This document shows, piece by piece, positions 31,265-43,389 of a DNA stretch of 64,000 nucleotides (its first letter is position 1; each line of letters begins with the position of its first letter). The stretch is from Elgaria multicarinata webbii (taxonomy: Eukaryota; Chordata; Lepidosauria; Squamata; Anguidae): the NCBI RefSeq assembly GCF_023053635.1, contig NC_086182.1, positions 25,975,001-26,039,000 on the forward strand, written 5' to 3'. The notes beneath the pieces were generated by a model. It was not told the origin of the DNA. It saw only the letters and a program-made list of their open reading frames with translations, and ran no database searches. The position numbers and the translations under genes are program-made.

Positions 31265-32460
31265 AAGATGCCAGAAATTGCCGCTTTTGTCATCTGTTAG
31301 CTGTTAGTGCACAAGCATCCTTGTCAATGCAGATGCAAGAAAAGCAGCTGTGTGTGCAAAAACATACTCCAACATAAGGGGAACCCAGTCATTACCCCAA
31401 TGCTTCTGAAATCCCAGGATTCAGAGGGGAATGCCATGCACAGTTAACAGATGACAAAAACATCTGTGACTGTTCTTAAGACACCAGGTTGCAGTGTGTT
31501 ATGTTGTAGCATCCTAATTAGCAGGTTGCTTTCTAAGTCCAACCCATTGGCAAACCACAAGAAAGGTCGAAAACTTGAGACTGGCCATCTCTGCTTTTGC
31601 CCAAAGCAGGCAAGCTTGATATTGGAAGATTCTGAGTTCTTGTGTTTTTAATTCTCTGACATAAAGTCCAGATTATTATTTAGGGACGTTTTTGCAAGTA
31701 ACTGTTCAGGGATGTTTTTGCAAGTGATGCTAACATGTCACTGGTGAATGTTGTTAATGCAGTAAAGAAAACAGGAAAAGAACCACTGCAAACATGAAAT
31801 GTACACTTTTGCAGAGACAGCATGACTTTTGCAGCACTTAGAATTCAAAACTTCTGAGCCCAGGAATTTGTTTTTAGAATCAGAATTGAATGGAGTTCAC
31901 AGTCCTTCCGCACAAAATCCACTCGTGTTTACTTCCAAGCTTTCTTCATTTCGGGCATATGTGTTTGTGTGTATCATTGCTATTGTTAAACAACTGGGAA
32001 TCAACTGATTACTGCGATTCCCCCAGAGATCTACCTACAAAGCTAAATCTAGTCTTCTGCCTACTCCTACTATAAATAACAAAAATCCCATGCATTGAAA
32101 CTGCACCACAAACCTACCACAAGATGACAGTGTTGTCTCATTATCTATATGCCTTCTGCAGCAAAATGTGGGTGAAATGTACTAGTGCTCTCTCTCTCTC
32201 TCTCTCTCTAGCATAATATTAGGACTACAACCTGATTAAATAAGTAATTAATCATATGTTTTAATTACATCATCTACTGAATAAAGAAGCATGCACTTGC
32301 ACATTAACAAAACCAGCATTCCTGAAGCAAGAAGCGTGTTGTTGAAAGCAAGCATCAGTGGGAGATGTTGATTCTGATGCACCCACCTCTTTCTGGCCCT
32401 GAAGTTGGTTCAATCATTTGTAAGGAGTGCAATAGAGGACTCCCAAATGCTCCTGGGCAT
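30860..32460. other. Intergenic segment, mainly unclassified
   Basis: Aside from the (GA)n tract and a short (CT)n at about 32191-32209, nothing recognisable. 30793-30840 contains the inverted pair CATGCTGGAAGGACATGA / TCATGTCCTTCCAGCATG, a perfect hairpin. Confidence 0.4.
31200..31261. repeat. (GA)n microsatellite
   Basis: Pure 60-bp tract; the Arg-Glu frame across it is an artefact. Confidence 0.95.
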
Positions 32461-33239
32461 CTATTATAGATCAGCCTTCTCCAACCTGGTGTTCTCCAGA
32501 TTTGGAGTCTTCCAAGTGTGTTGGACTGCAACACCATCATCCCCAGCTGGGCTCAGCATCCACCTCTCTCTCTGATGTTTGCTTTCGTTTTCCAAGCCAG
32601 GTTTCAAGGAGCGTAGAGAACTCCAAGTTGCGGGAGGCTGATATAAACTTTTACGTTAAAATGACAGACCCTCCAATACTCTATCGCATTCTTGGTGGGG
32701 CCAAGGAAACAACCCGGGATGAGGCTATGCAGATGGAGCAGGGTTGGTTCTTCATGGCTGGTGTCATCAGGAGCAGGGACAGATTTAGGCTCCATACACT
32801 AAAGATGCATCCTTTTACTTAGCCCTGTGTAAGTCCATGGTGAACATTCTCTCCAGCGGGGGAAAGCAAAGCATTGCATTTGTGGAGGCTCAAACGTGCC
32901 TTTGCCCCTGATAGTGGCTAATCTGGTGCTTGGTGACAAGGATTCTTCTACAGGGATGTGCAGCGCCATCTTTTCCATAGAAACCCTGTCCATCACGACA
33001 AGGGGGATTTTGCTAGGAGTGGAATATAAAAAGAGAATTGTAAGCATCAGAAAATCTGACTTTAGATGCAATACCACATTCCAAATAGACAATACAAAAA
33101 TCTGATGTAATAGACTACGGGGATATTTTTCCCCATTCTGATTTTTGTGCCATTGATATGAAAGCGTAACCTTAAAGTTCCTTGTTGTGCGAACTTATAC
33201 ATGTTTATTTAGAAGTTCCACTGCATTCAATGGAGTTTA

Positions 33240-33380
33240 AGGGCATGTCTACACCAGCCATTTATCCCAGGATCATCCCAGGATCATCCCTGTGTATCCA
33301 AATGACACACAGGGGATCCTGGGAGCAGGCAGGGATGACCCCTCCATTTGCCTGGGATAATCCTTAGGCGTAGAAGTGCC
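33240..33380. mobile_element. Diverged relative of the 'TAGCTAGACCTAAGG' MITE family
   Basis: Shares the interior GATCATCCCTG, GACACACAGGGGATCC and GCAGGCAGGGATGACCCC with the 6741 and 52309 copies, but the ends differ (GGGCATGTCTACACCAGCC / GGCGTAGAAGTGCC). Likely a sister subfamily. Confidence 0.6.
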
Positions 33381-33969
33381 TAAGTGTGTTTAGGATTGCT
33401 TAACTGTGTGCTTGTCATTAATTCACAAACTGACAGGCATAAATGAATACATTTAAGTAACCACCAGGGGACACTCTTGTTATACTTAGTAGAACATGGT
33501 TTGTTCCTCCTGCCCAAGCCCCGGGCAGGACCCCTCTGCTTATAATTATGAGTCAATTTTAAGAAGGGCCCTATTTTGGATTGAGCAAGTGTTGAGGGGC
33601 CACAAAAACATTAGCTCCACCCACGGGCTCCTTCCCATGAGAGCCAAGATGTAGGCATTTAAAACCATTCCTTCTGAATGGTAAGAGGCTTTATGGTACT
33701 CAACAGGTATAGCAGGGATGGGGAACCTTCAGCCTGCAGGCTTAATCCGACTGGTAGATATTCCCCCATTTGGCCCACAGAGCTTCCTTGGATTCCTCCA
33801 GCAGGGGAGGGAGAGACCTGGCCTCCAAGCCCAGCCCCCTGCAAGAATCCTCACTCTTATAGCAGTAGGGACCCCACTGGGGCACCAGTACAATTGGGAG
33901 GGGGGAGTGGTTCATAGGGGAATTCCCCTTATTAACTCTCATCACAGTTTGTAGATAACTGCAGACTCT

Positions 33970-34311
33970 GAGCATCATCACACAGGGGAAAATCGTGTTT
34001 GCTTACTGTTGCTTCTCCGTCCCCACGCTTGTCCCTCATTACTTCCCCTTTTGAAAGAGGAAGTAAACAGCATGCAGGTGGCCCATTCAGTGGGCCGCTT
34101 TGATCCCGCCACTTCTCCTGCACACAGTACGAGATAGCGGTAACTTCCACCTTTAAAAATAAGTCAGACTTAACTGGGGTGGTTTTTTGTGGCGCGAAGA
34201 AAGCTAGAAGGGGTGGGAGGTGTGCGGGAGGCAGACGTCGTGAGAGGGACCCACGAAAATCCATGAGTGCCCAGTAACGAGTGTGCAATAAAACACTCAT
34301 CTGATGGAGCT
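33970..34311. mobile_element. MITE, 'GAGCATCATCAGACAGG' family, copy 1
   Basis: About 340 bp. Ends GAGCATCATCACACAGG and reverse-complemented GAGCTCCATCAGATGAGTG. It shares GGTGTGCGGGAGGCAGACG, GGGACCCACGAAAATCCATG and AGTGTGCAATAAAACACTCA with the copy at 45856. No open frame of interest. Confidence 0.75.
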
Positions 34312-34327
34312 CTCAGCCAGCACTGGG

Positions 34328-34528
34328 AGGAGCTGCCGTGGCTCAGTGGTAGAACCTCTGCTTTGCATGCAGAAGGTCTCAAGTTCAATCTCATCTCCAG
34401 GCAGGGCTGGAAAAAAAAACCTTCCTGAATCCCTGGAGAGTCATTGCTTCCCATCAGCATCAATAATACTGGGCTAGATGGGACCAAGGACCTCAATATA
34501 AGGCAGCTTCCGTGTTCCTGTGTTCCCA
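34328..34528 (+). mobile_element. tRNA-Ala-derived SINE
   Basis: GAGCTGCCGTGGCTCAGTGG, CTTTGCATGCAGAAGGTC, TCAAGTTCAATC, then CCCTGGAGAGTCATTGC and ATATAAGGCAGCTTCC. It directly follows the MITE at 33970. Confidence 0.85.
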
Positions 34529-34734
34529 GCACTGTCCAACTCCATTCATGTGCTGCATGCCATCCTCATTGAGCTGAGTGACGCACGAGGCTGGAAACTT
34601 GGCCGGCACCTGGAGGAGCTGCAAAGAGTCCTAAACGCTTAAACCTTTCCGCACGGAGAAAGCGTTCCAGCCCCTTGATCACTTTGCTTACCCTTTTCTA
34701 TGCCTTTGCAGGCTTTGTATGATATCATTTTGAG

Positions 34735-34925
34735 GTGGTGACTAAAATGATCAAGGGGCAGGAGCAAGCCACCCCACCTCCTGAAGGAAGGTTACAACAG
34801 CTGGGACTGTTTAGCTTAGAAAAAGGGCGAGTGAGCGGAGACATGGTAGAGGTGTACAAAACCATGCCTGGTGTGGAAAATGTGGACAGGGAGACATTTT
34901 TTCTCCCTCTCTCATAATACTAGAA
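34735..34925 (+). repeat. CR1 fragment
   Basis: GGTTACAACAGCTGGGACTG, TTTAGCTTAGAAAAAGGGCG and GAGACATGGTAGAGGTGTAC, the nucleotide equivalent of the LFSLEKGRV...GDMVEVYK motif at the end of CR1 ORF2. Confidence 0.8.
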
Positions 34926-35104
34926 CCCAATGGGGGCATCCCATAAAGCGGATTGTGGGGTGGGTGGGAGATCCACACCATTTTGTATTTCAAATATAGC
35001 TGCCCCTTAGGTGATTATATAAAGGCATTGCATTTTATTTTTATTCCATTTCTTAATAATCAGGAGCAAAAAAAAAAAAAAAGCCTTTTTTTTTACTTCT
35101 GTCA

Positions 35105-35310
35105 CACAGAGATGTCATTTTAGACCCCATGAGTACATATGTGAAATCAAGATTGAACTAGTTTGTGTCCCAGTGATGATCGTATAATACTTAGCTCCAT
35201 TTTGTTGCCTATTTACCCAGTTTGGAAAGATCCTTTTGGACCACTTCAACACCCTTATTAATTTGGTGTCATCCACAAACTTGGCCATCTCACTTGTCTT
35301 CACCCCTGAC
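35105..35310 (-). repeat. CR1 fragment with RT catalytic motif region
   Basis: The minus-strand frame contains MAKFVDDTKLIRVL, matching the F-A-D-D-T-K-L catalytic box of CR1 reverse transcriptase with Ala changed to Val. Short and degraded. Confidence 0.75.
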
Positions 35311-35345
35311 TACAGGTCATTATCAAGTGAAATTGAACCAGTCCT

Positions 35346-35510
35346 AATTAGGGATGGATTAATCTATCAATTTCATTTTCTCCCACATTCATTTTTTAAA
35401 AACAACAACTACCACCACTCAAGTTTCCCCCCCTTTCCAAATATTAAGAAATTTGTCAATTATGGTAAATTGTTATAAAAACTGAAATGCAATGCTCACC
35501 CATCCCTAGC
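35346..35510. mobile_element. Small element with TAGGGATGG...CCATCCCTA inverted ends
   Basis: The termini TTAGGGATGGATTAATC and CACCCATCCCTAG are inverted. The AT-rich interior carries ACAACAACTACCACC. The same terminal word starts the repeats at 22541, 3029 and, with GG for GA, 52475. Confidence 0.55.
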
Positions 35511-35527
35511 CTCAATTCAGATCCTTG

Positions 35528-36057
35528 GAACATAAGAACATCAATAAAGCCATGCTGGATCAGACCAAGGGTTCACCTCAACCAGTTGTTGACCAGGAAC
35601 CCACAAGCAGGACACCGTGCAACAGCACCCTACTGCCCATGCTCCCCAGGAACTGGTGTACATAGGCTTACTAACACTGATCCTGGAGGCTGCACTTAGC
35701 CATCAGGACTAGTAGCCATTGATAGCTTTCTCCTCCAGGAATTAGTCCAATCCCCCTTTAAAGCCATCCAAATTGGTGGCCATCACATCTTATGGTAGTG
35801 AATTCCATAGTTTAACTATGCGCTGTGTGAAGAAGTACGTCCTTTTATCTGTCCTGAATCCCCCACCAATCAGCTTCATGGGATGACCCCAGATTCTAGT
35901 ATTTTGGGAGAGGGAGAAAAATGTCTCCCTATCCACATTCTGCACACCATGCACCATTTTATACACCTCTATCATGTCTCCCCTAACCCTCCTTTTCCCA
36001 AGCTAAAACAATCTCAGGTGTTGTAACCTTCCCTTCTTCTATTGCAAGTCCTATCCT
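35528..36057 (-). mobile_element. CR1 subfamily 3' end (minus), truncated
   Basis: Reverse reading runs from the LFSLG...GDMIEVYKMVHGVQNVDR coding tail through the 3' UTR to TCTGATCCAGCATGGCTTTA. The C-terminal frame MIEVYKMVHGVQNVDRE is visible at 35790-35975. Its truncated 5' end abuts the truncated 5' end of the next, opposite CR1. Confidence 0.85.
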
Positions 36058-36697
36058 GGATATGAGCCAACAGTGCGATATGGCTGCAAGAAAGGCAAAT
36101 GCTATTTTGGGCTGCATTAATAGAAGTATAGCTTCCAAATCTCATGAGGTACTGGTTCCTCTCTATTCGGCCCTGGTTAGGCCTCATCTAGAGTATTGCG
36201 TTCAGTTCTGGGCTCCACAATTCAAAAGGACGCAGACAAGCTGGAGCGTGTTCAGAGGAGGGCAACCAGGATGATCAGAGGTCTGGAAACAAAGCCCTAT
36301 GAAGAGAGACTGAAAGAACTGGGCATGTTTAGCCTGGAGAAGAGAAGATTGAGGGGAGACATGGTAGCACTCTTCAAATACTTAAAAGGGTGTCACACAG
36401 AGGAGGGCCAGGATCTCTTCTCGATCCTCCCAGAGTGCAGGACACGGAATAACGGGCTCAAGTTAAAGGAAGCTAGATTCCAGCTGGACATCAGGAAAAA
36501 CTTCCTGACTGTTAGAGCAGTGCGACAATGGAATCAGTTACCTAGGGAGGTTGTGGGCTCTCCCACACTAGAGGCCTTCAAGAGGCAGCTGGACAAGCAT
36601 CTGTCAGGGATGCTTTAGGGTGGATTCCTGCATTGAGCAGGGGGTTGGACTCGATGGCCTTGTAGGCCCCTTCCAACTCTGCTATTCTATGATTCTA
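36058..36697 (+). mobile_element. CR1 3' part (end of ORF2 plus 3' UTR)
   Basis: Encodes [40 protein letters not shown], then after a one-base frame break [20 protein letters not shown] and [20 protein letters not shown]. It ends with the 3' UTR CTTCCAACTCTGCTATTCTA and the TGATTCTA repeat. About 90% alike by eye to 49540-50157, so probably the same young subfamily. Confidence 0.92.
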
Positions 36698-36699
36698 CT

Positions 36700-38285
36700 C
36701 CCTCCACAGGACCAGCTGTACCATTAGGCAAAGTGAGGTGGTTGGCTCAAGTGGTAGATGCTAGGAGGTGGCAGCAGAGTTCTGGAGGAGAGAGCTGTGT
36801 GCCCACAACCTCCTCTATGCTCCATAAGCTAGCCTGATGTTCTCAGCTGTGGTGGGGAACACGGTCCCATCACTACTATTGAATGGCTGGTACTGTTGAC
36901 TTTTGCACATCGAATGGGAAGGGGGCGCCATCTTGTTCTTTGCCTCAGTCTCAAAATGTCTTGGTTGGGACCCATTCATCCTATCTCCTTCCTGTTGTTT
37001 AATGAGTTACTAATTTATAATAGGTCTCATCTTTTTATCCCATGACTTCTAAATTTATCTAGCCTTTGACAGGGGACCTTGTCAAAATCCTTTTTGATGG
37101 AACAGGTATATAACATCTGGCTGGTCGCCTCCATCCTCTAGCTTATTGGCACTATCAGAAGTGGTTGATGTACATGGTAAGGGATTGTCCTTGCAATCAG
37201 AGCTATTCTGGGGGCCAGATGAAGCTGCTAGGTTACCAGCACCCAAGACTGACCCTAGTATGTGGAAGAGATGTGTCTAGGTCATGGTTCTGCTGAAACC
37301 ATGTGTCGTGGATCACCGCAGAGTCAGATAAGCTTTATATTCAGCTTGAGTGAACTGGAGGCCACTGGAGCTTTGTGTCTGAATGGTGGCTGGATCCTGA
37401 TCTCACTTGAGACACCCAGATTGAGTGACCACTTGTGAATTGCCCCCAAAGGGGAAATACATCACCAGAAAAGAGGACAAAAGACACAGATTTGCATAAC
37501 GTTTGCATATGACATGCAGATTTAGAAACAATAAATATTTAAACAGAAACACAGTACATCTTGCCATCGTGTGGAAGACTGTGAGTAGCTTGTACAAGTC
37601 CTAAACATTGATGGGCAACTTGTTATGGGTCTTTTAAAACTAGAAAAAGACAAGGCAGCACTTCAAATAGAGGACATCTTCAAATAGAGGATGACCCCCT
37701 GGCAGCCTATCAACTTAAGGACTGACCTCAATAAAAATGGACACAAGGCCACTCTACATCCAGATGTTGCATGGACATGAGCAGCTGGAATAACCCTAAT
37801 AATTCTCAGATCCTTCCAAAAGTTAGAGGGCTCTCATCCAGGCGGTGCGGTTGCTGCGTTTATAGGCTGTTCAGCAAAAGGAATGAACAGTAAAAGCACT
37901 GGCCTGGCCTGTATGTGCATCCTTGGTATTTGGGTTGTGACCATGCTGAGAGCCAGGTTTATTCCAGATGTGTAAACTTTGAGCAACCTCTTGCGGTCTC
38001 TTGCTTTGCAATATTGTAAAAGCAAGTTTCCTTCAACACGAGCTCGGACTCTGCCTACGCGTTTCCAGCTGGGATGCTCAGCACGAGGCTTATTAATCTG
38101 GAATGAACCCTGCACGGAACAGGTGTGTGCAATATAATGTCATACCACTATTGGCTTGATGCTCGAGGGTTGAGTATTAGGCTGTGGTCTCAGGTCCAGT
38201 GTGTGGGTGATTGCTCTGCTGCCTATCTGAACGGCCTTGTGTGATCATGGCAAGCATTTCCACATTGTCTTTTGGCCAAGCTCCC
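36700..38285. other. Intergenic segment, unclassified
   Basis: No element or exon recognised. A short direct duplication CTTCAAATAGAGGA occurs at about 37660-37690. Confidence 0.4.
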
Positions 38286-38289
38286 CTCT

Positions 38290-38424
38290 TAGGGGAGCCT
38301 TCCCCAACTCGGTGCCCACCAGATGCATTGGATTATACTTCCCATCACCTCAGGCTAGCTGGGGATGATAGGTGCTGTAATCCAACACATTTGGAGGGAA
38401 CTAGGTTGGGGAAGGCTGTCTTAG
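38290..38424. mobile_element. Foldback MITE (hAT palindrome family), diverged
   Basis: GGAGCCTTCCCCAACTCGG and its complement CTAGGTTGGGGAAGGCTG. The arms meet near CAGGCTAGCTGGGG. Older than the 16321 copy. Confidence 0.75.
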
Positions 38425-38429
38425 AGATC

Positions 38430-40510
38430 CCCACCCAGCTGTAAGAACATTCTCCCACCCTAGGAATGGAGTTCTGCTCCCTCGCCCAGGAATGCAGCAT
38501 ATATATTTTTCCAGGCTAAAGTGCAAACCACATCCACGTTACACAAAGGCAAATGCTGATATGCACTGGACACACATCCAGCAGAGAGGTGCAGCTAATT
38601 ATGTTGTGTGTTACATGAGATTGCAAACATGCATTTGTTGCTTTGATGCAGTGCCCTTTTTAGCTGCATGTTTAATACATTTTAGGCATGCACTTCAAAA
38701 TGAACTGTGTTTGAGAAGCCTTCGGCTTCATATTGGGCCATGATCTGTACCTCCTTCCCGATCTCTTGACACAATCAAGTATCTTGGGATAACAACTCCC
38801 CATCACATGTTTCTCATCAGTCTGCACACCTTGTGACCCACTGAACCAAATGCAAGCTATGGGTGGACCCGGAAATCCTGCATTCCTGTAATCCCAAGCA
38901 AGAAGTACTTATGAAGAAGTACTTGTGATTTCTTGTAACCCGTTCTCACCAGCCATGGGACAGCTTTGGGCAGGAATTGCGCCAACATTTGATGGCCAGC
39001 TCATGTTGCAATCAAAGCAGAATGTCCAACATTTTACCAGGAGTCTTTGTAGGTATTGAATGTCCATGATGTAAGAATCAATTTGAATTCCATTTTTTTC
39101 TTTTTTGAAAACATTTGTTAATTCTTTGCTCAACTGTACTGAAGGAAACTGTGCAGAGCTATTGATGCAATGCCGCAGTCTCGGTTTGGGGCCAATGAAA
39201 TAAAAATAAATAAATAAAACCTGCAGACCTCAAGAAGGTTGACCGGCTAGACAATGATGTAACAAAAATACACCCTCCTTGGGCTCGCCGTCCTAAATGT
39301 TGCTCACTGATTTATTTGCTGGCAAACCTGCTAAGCTTGAACTCTCTACTCAGTGCAAGCCTGTGGCTTTCAGGTATGCTGAAAACCCAACATTGGTGAT
39401 GTTTGGCTACAAGAGAAGAGCCGTACCTACTCTAAATCCATCACTGGAGTTGTTTAAATTCCCAGGATGGATCTTCCTCCTTGCCAGTGGGCTGAGATGA
39501 TCCATTATGGCTCATTCAAAGCCAGAAGTGGTCCCTCCATTAGAGGGCTGGAACCATTGTCTGGACTGGGGAGGGAGTGGAGTTGAAAGCTGTCTATAAT
39601 GCTGATCTGCTGGGCATCCGGCTGTCTTTCTGACATAACCCATTTGGGAACTATGCTGACATGCATGGCCGGTGCCGGTGCCAGCGCTGCCGCCGCCGCC
39701 GCCACCGCCGCCACCTCTCCCCTTCTACATTACTGTAAATTACGCTACTGCCGCAGCCTTATTTAGCAACCATTTTGATGAGCCCAGGAACTGGAAGGCT
39801 GTGTTGTGGTTGCTAGGCAGCCCCAGGACATGCCTTCTGAACCGCATAGGTGACTGAGGAGCATCTCTGATGGTTGCCTAGTAACCATTACGTGCCTTTC
39901 CGATTTGTTAGCTCTGGCAAAACGGCTGACCAGATTAAAGAAATGCTACAGAGGAAGAGGCAGCAGTGGCAGTGAAGGTGATGCAGAAAAAACCAAATGC
40001 TGTGGGCTGCTTCACCCATTACTTATTTAGGTGCAATTAAGATGCTTGGAATGTACATCTAAAAAATGTAGTGAATGAATATGACAAACAGAAGTTTGAA
40101 AACACTTGTGACATTCTAGCACACCGATCTGGGAGCCAGGACTGGCTTCAGCACTGTGGCATGTACGCTCGGTGGCAGACCAATTTGTGTTGATTTGTAA
40201 TGTGTGAAAAAGCCTCTAACAGAAGACCAGGAAGGATGCAGGGTGGGCAGGAAGGGGGAGAACCTAGCTAGGACCATGTCTAGTTCATATGGATTTTCTA
40301 CATGAGGCTTTTAACCCGCCACTTTACTGAGGCATCTGCTTCCAGATTCTTTTTGGGATGAAGATTGGCTCCTTTACACACACTTTTTTTGCCAGGGTTT
40401 TTCTTTCCCTGCCTTTCTGTATGTTCCATTACACAACCACTAGGTGGCATTATGGTATTGCAGAATTCTGCAAATGCACTAAGGTTTCATGTTTTCATTC
40501 ATGGAAACAG
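38430..40510. other. Intergenic segment, unclassified
   Basis: Holds a retroposon-like tail at 39190-39218 (GAAATAAAAATAAATAAATA) and a GCC triplet run at 39688-39715 that gives artefactual poly-Ala/Pro frames. No gene found. Confidence 0.4.
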
Positions 40511-40523
40511 CAGACTTTCCTTG

Positions 40524-41183
40524 TGTCCTGCTTGGGCTGTAGGATGCTGTAAGGTGCAGATCAGGTATATACAGAGGGACGATCAATCCAAGCTGAGGTC
40601 AGAGCACATGCAGTCAATCAGTTAAGACGGTCAGGCAATAACAGGAGCAGTCACAATATCAGGCAAAGGTCAAAACACCACAAACAGTCAGTATTTTACA
40701 CAGTCCAAAAGGTCAGTAAACAGGGTCTCAGACAAGGCTCAGGATACAAAGCAGGATGGACCAAAGTTGTTCCAGCACTGCCTGATGCCAAATGCAGGCT
40801 TTTAAGCCCAAAGCCTGTTGGACCCCACCCAGAGCTCAGCTGCAATAATCAAAGCTCTCCTTTCAGAGCCCTGATCCTGAGGAGACCCTTTCTCCCCGAG
40901 GAGACCTTTTCTGCAGGCTAATACTCTGTTGCACAGGAGACTTACTCGTCTGTCGCTTGAGGCGACATCGCTCCCGGGGGCCAGGGGTTGATCAGCCTCT
41001 GCCTTAGAGGCAGAGTCCCTTTCCTCTGCCAGGGTTGGTCCTGCAACTACCTCCCCTGAGGGCTCAGGCTCCTGCAGGTCTGACGGTGGTCTTTGGTCTG
41101 GGGCTTCAGTTTCTGGGGCACCCTGGGCTTCTGGGGACTCTAGCTCCTCCTCTGAAGAGGAGGACTCTAGTAGGGACAGGACA
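40524..41183 (-). mobile_element. Solo LTR of an LTR retrotransposon (fossil)
   Basis: 660 bp bounded by TGTCCTG and CAGGACA, with a perfect 5-bp target duplication (CCTTG on the plus strand, 40519-40523 and 41184-41188). No internal retroelement sequence adjoins it, so it is a solo LTR left by recombination. A TTAAAAG promoter-like word supports minus orientation. A 5-bp duplication fits Ty3/Gypsy-like or ERV families; the family cannot be named by eye. It looks whole as an LTR, and the intact ends suggest moderate to young age. The 161-codon minus frame over it is not a host gene. Confidence 0.8.
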
Positions 41184-41414
41184 CCTTGTTGGGAAAAACA
41201 AAACAACGTTATAATGGTTGCAAACCATGGGAGAGGCCCTGGAAGATGGTAACATTGTGTAAGGCACCTGCACAAGAAATGTCTCATGCAGAAAGGCCCC
41301 TAGATAAGAGAGCCAGGATCGGCTGCAGCTCCCTTTGCGATATACTCTACATAGCAAATCAAGGAATAACTCTGTGTAATGTGTGAAAAGGGCCTAGGTC
41401 CCTTAAGGCTATTG

Positions 41415-41652
41415 ATGGATTTATTACATTTATATCCTGCCTTTTTTCCTCCAAGGAACCCAAGGCAGCGTACACAATCCTCCTCCTCTCCATGTTATCC
41501 TCACAACAACAACCCTGGGAGGTAGGTTGGGCTGAGAGTCTGTGACTGGCCCAAAGTCACCCAGTGGGTTTCCATGGCCGAGTGGGGACTAGAACCCCGA
41601 TCTCCTGACTCCCAGTCCAACACCTTAGCCATTACACCACACTGGCTCTCAG
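41415..41652 (-). mobile_element. tRNA-derived SINE (minus)
   Basis: Reverse reading: GAGCCAGTGTGGTGTAATGG, then GGTTCTAGTCCCCACTCGG, CTCTCAGCCCAACCTACCTC and GTACGCTGCCTTGGGTTCCT, ending GGATATAAATGTAATAAATC. Well preserved; same family as 30410. Confidence 0.85.
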
Positions 41653-42056
41653 ATGAGAGCTCTTATAAGGCTGTTGCCTTGCGCCATTCACAGAATGTCA
41701 TGGAGCTTTCAGACATTGTGATCTTCCCCTTTTAACCCTCCCATGTTTTCCTAGCGCTACTTCTGTATTTTTCCTTATTGCAATATCTATATATCTGTTA
41801 AGGAAAAAGAAAGGAAAATGCAAATGCTGCATAACACCTCCTGACTAGCAGCACTAGGGGCTGCAGAGCTTAAGCCTCCAGATCCAAATCTGTCCACCCA
41901 TGGTGCCAAAACTGCCTCTCTGGGGTTCCCCAGAAGAATACCTGCCTTTTCCCCTAGCCTCGCTCCTCCCAACTTCTAGTTTCCCAGCTTTCGTGCCACT
42001 TTCCATATGGTTGACATGGCTCCTGTAAGGCTTCGTATTACTCCTGTAAGGCTATG

Positions 42057-42380
42057 AGCTCATCTACACCAAGCAGGATATTCCACTATGAAAGCAGTAT
42101 GAAAGCGGCATATAAAAGGCAGGAGCCACACTACTGCTTTACAGTGGTACTGAAGTGCACTGAAAACTGTTGAGCCCCATTGACACATACCGGGCTCAAC
42201 TACACCAAGCAGGTATTCCACTATGAAAGCGGTATGAAAGTGATATATGGCATGTGTCAATGGGTCCCGACAGTTGTCAGTGCGCTTCAATACCACTATA
42301 AAGCAATGGTGTGGCTCCTGCCTTTTATATACCTCTTTCATAGTGGGGGTTTATAAGTGGTTTATCCACTTATGTGTAGT
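42057..42380. mobile_element. MITE, 'CTACACCAAGCAGGATATTCC' family, apparently doubled
   Basis: Contains ACACCAAGCAGGATATTCCA at 42065 and again CTACACCAAGCAGGTATTCC at 42195, with CACACTACTGCTTTACAGTG and GCAATGGTGTGGCTCC as inverted parts. One copy seems to be inserted in, or fused with, another of the family. Confidence 0.7.
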
Positions 42381-42384
42381 TCCG

Positions 42385-42838
42385 CTCCTGGACTATGCCC
42401 TCCCCCAAGCGTTTTTCTGAAATGGAATTCTGCCCTCAATTTGGAAGAGGTTCTGCATCCCTGGTCTGTAATCTGCCTAGGATGATCCTGGTGGTACCAC
42501 ATGGACCTATGACGTACTATGAGTCCACCAGGAGAAGAGCCTTCAGTGTGGTGGCCCCTTCTCTTTGGAACTCCCTGCCCCTGGAAGTCAGGCAGGCACC
42601 AACAATATGCTGCTTCCAGCACCTCCTGGAAACCACTCTTTTCAAGGAAGCATTCCTCAGCTGACCAGCCACCATTTTTATTGGCACTCCCTTTGAAATT
42701 GATCAATTTTTAATTTGCTGTTTTTAATTTTTTTAAAAAAATCTTTTCTAATGTTTTACTCCTATGTTCACTGCTCCAGAATCTATTTTAGATATGGAGC
42801 AGTATATAAATATTGTAAATAAAGAAATAACTAACTAG
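42385..42838 (+). mobile_element. L2-type LINE 3' end
   Basis: Encodes [40 protein letters not shown], the C-terminus of L2 ORF2. It is followed by a 3' UTR ending TGGAGCAGTATATAAATATTG and AAATAAAGAAATAA. Same group as 16790. Confidence 0.88.
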
Positions 42839-43389
42839 GATTGCTCCTTTTTAAGCATGGCATTGCATTTTGGAGTTGATCTTGGTCCATTGTAAGTTCC
42901 TTGCCAGTCATTTTGTGAGTTGTTGGCTAAGGGAGCAGGAAAATGGATCTTGTACTCTCTTGGGCTTTGATCCAGTTTCTCCTGCTGCTGCTGCTGCTGC
43001 CAACCTTCCGAGTGAAGACGAGTGGAGTGGAGACAAAGCCAGCATATTTGCTCAGCATTTCAAGCCCTTTCCAGTCTATCTTTGGCTTGGAACTCTCAAA
43101 AGAGTTATATTAAATTGTGGTTGCTGCTGCTGCTGCTGCTGCTGCTGTTTAAAGCCAAACGTAGATGCAATCTCGGGATTTTTGTTTTGTCTCCTTTCTT
43201 CTTGCTTTTAATTACTGACTTTTCAAAAGAAAGCTCAGAAAGAAACCACAATGTACCTTCGTGCTGGTGGGAAAAAAGAGAGAAAGTGAATGCAACAGGA
43301 GAAAAAGAGAAAGAAAAGAGGAATTTACATCCATAAATAATGCCATGATTTCCAGGTTAGGGCAGGGAAATTTGGATTTGGAGATTCAT

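Noticed and set aside
40802-41287. 161-codon acidic protein gene on the minus strand
   Set aside because: Nearly all of it lies inside a solo LTR bounded by TG...CA and a 5-bp target duplication; no host family motif.
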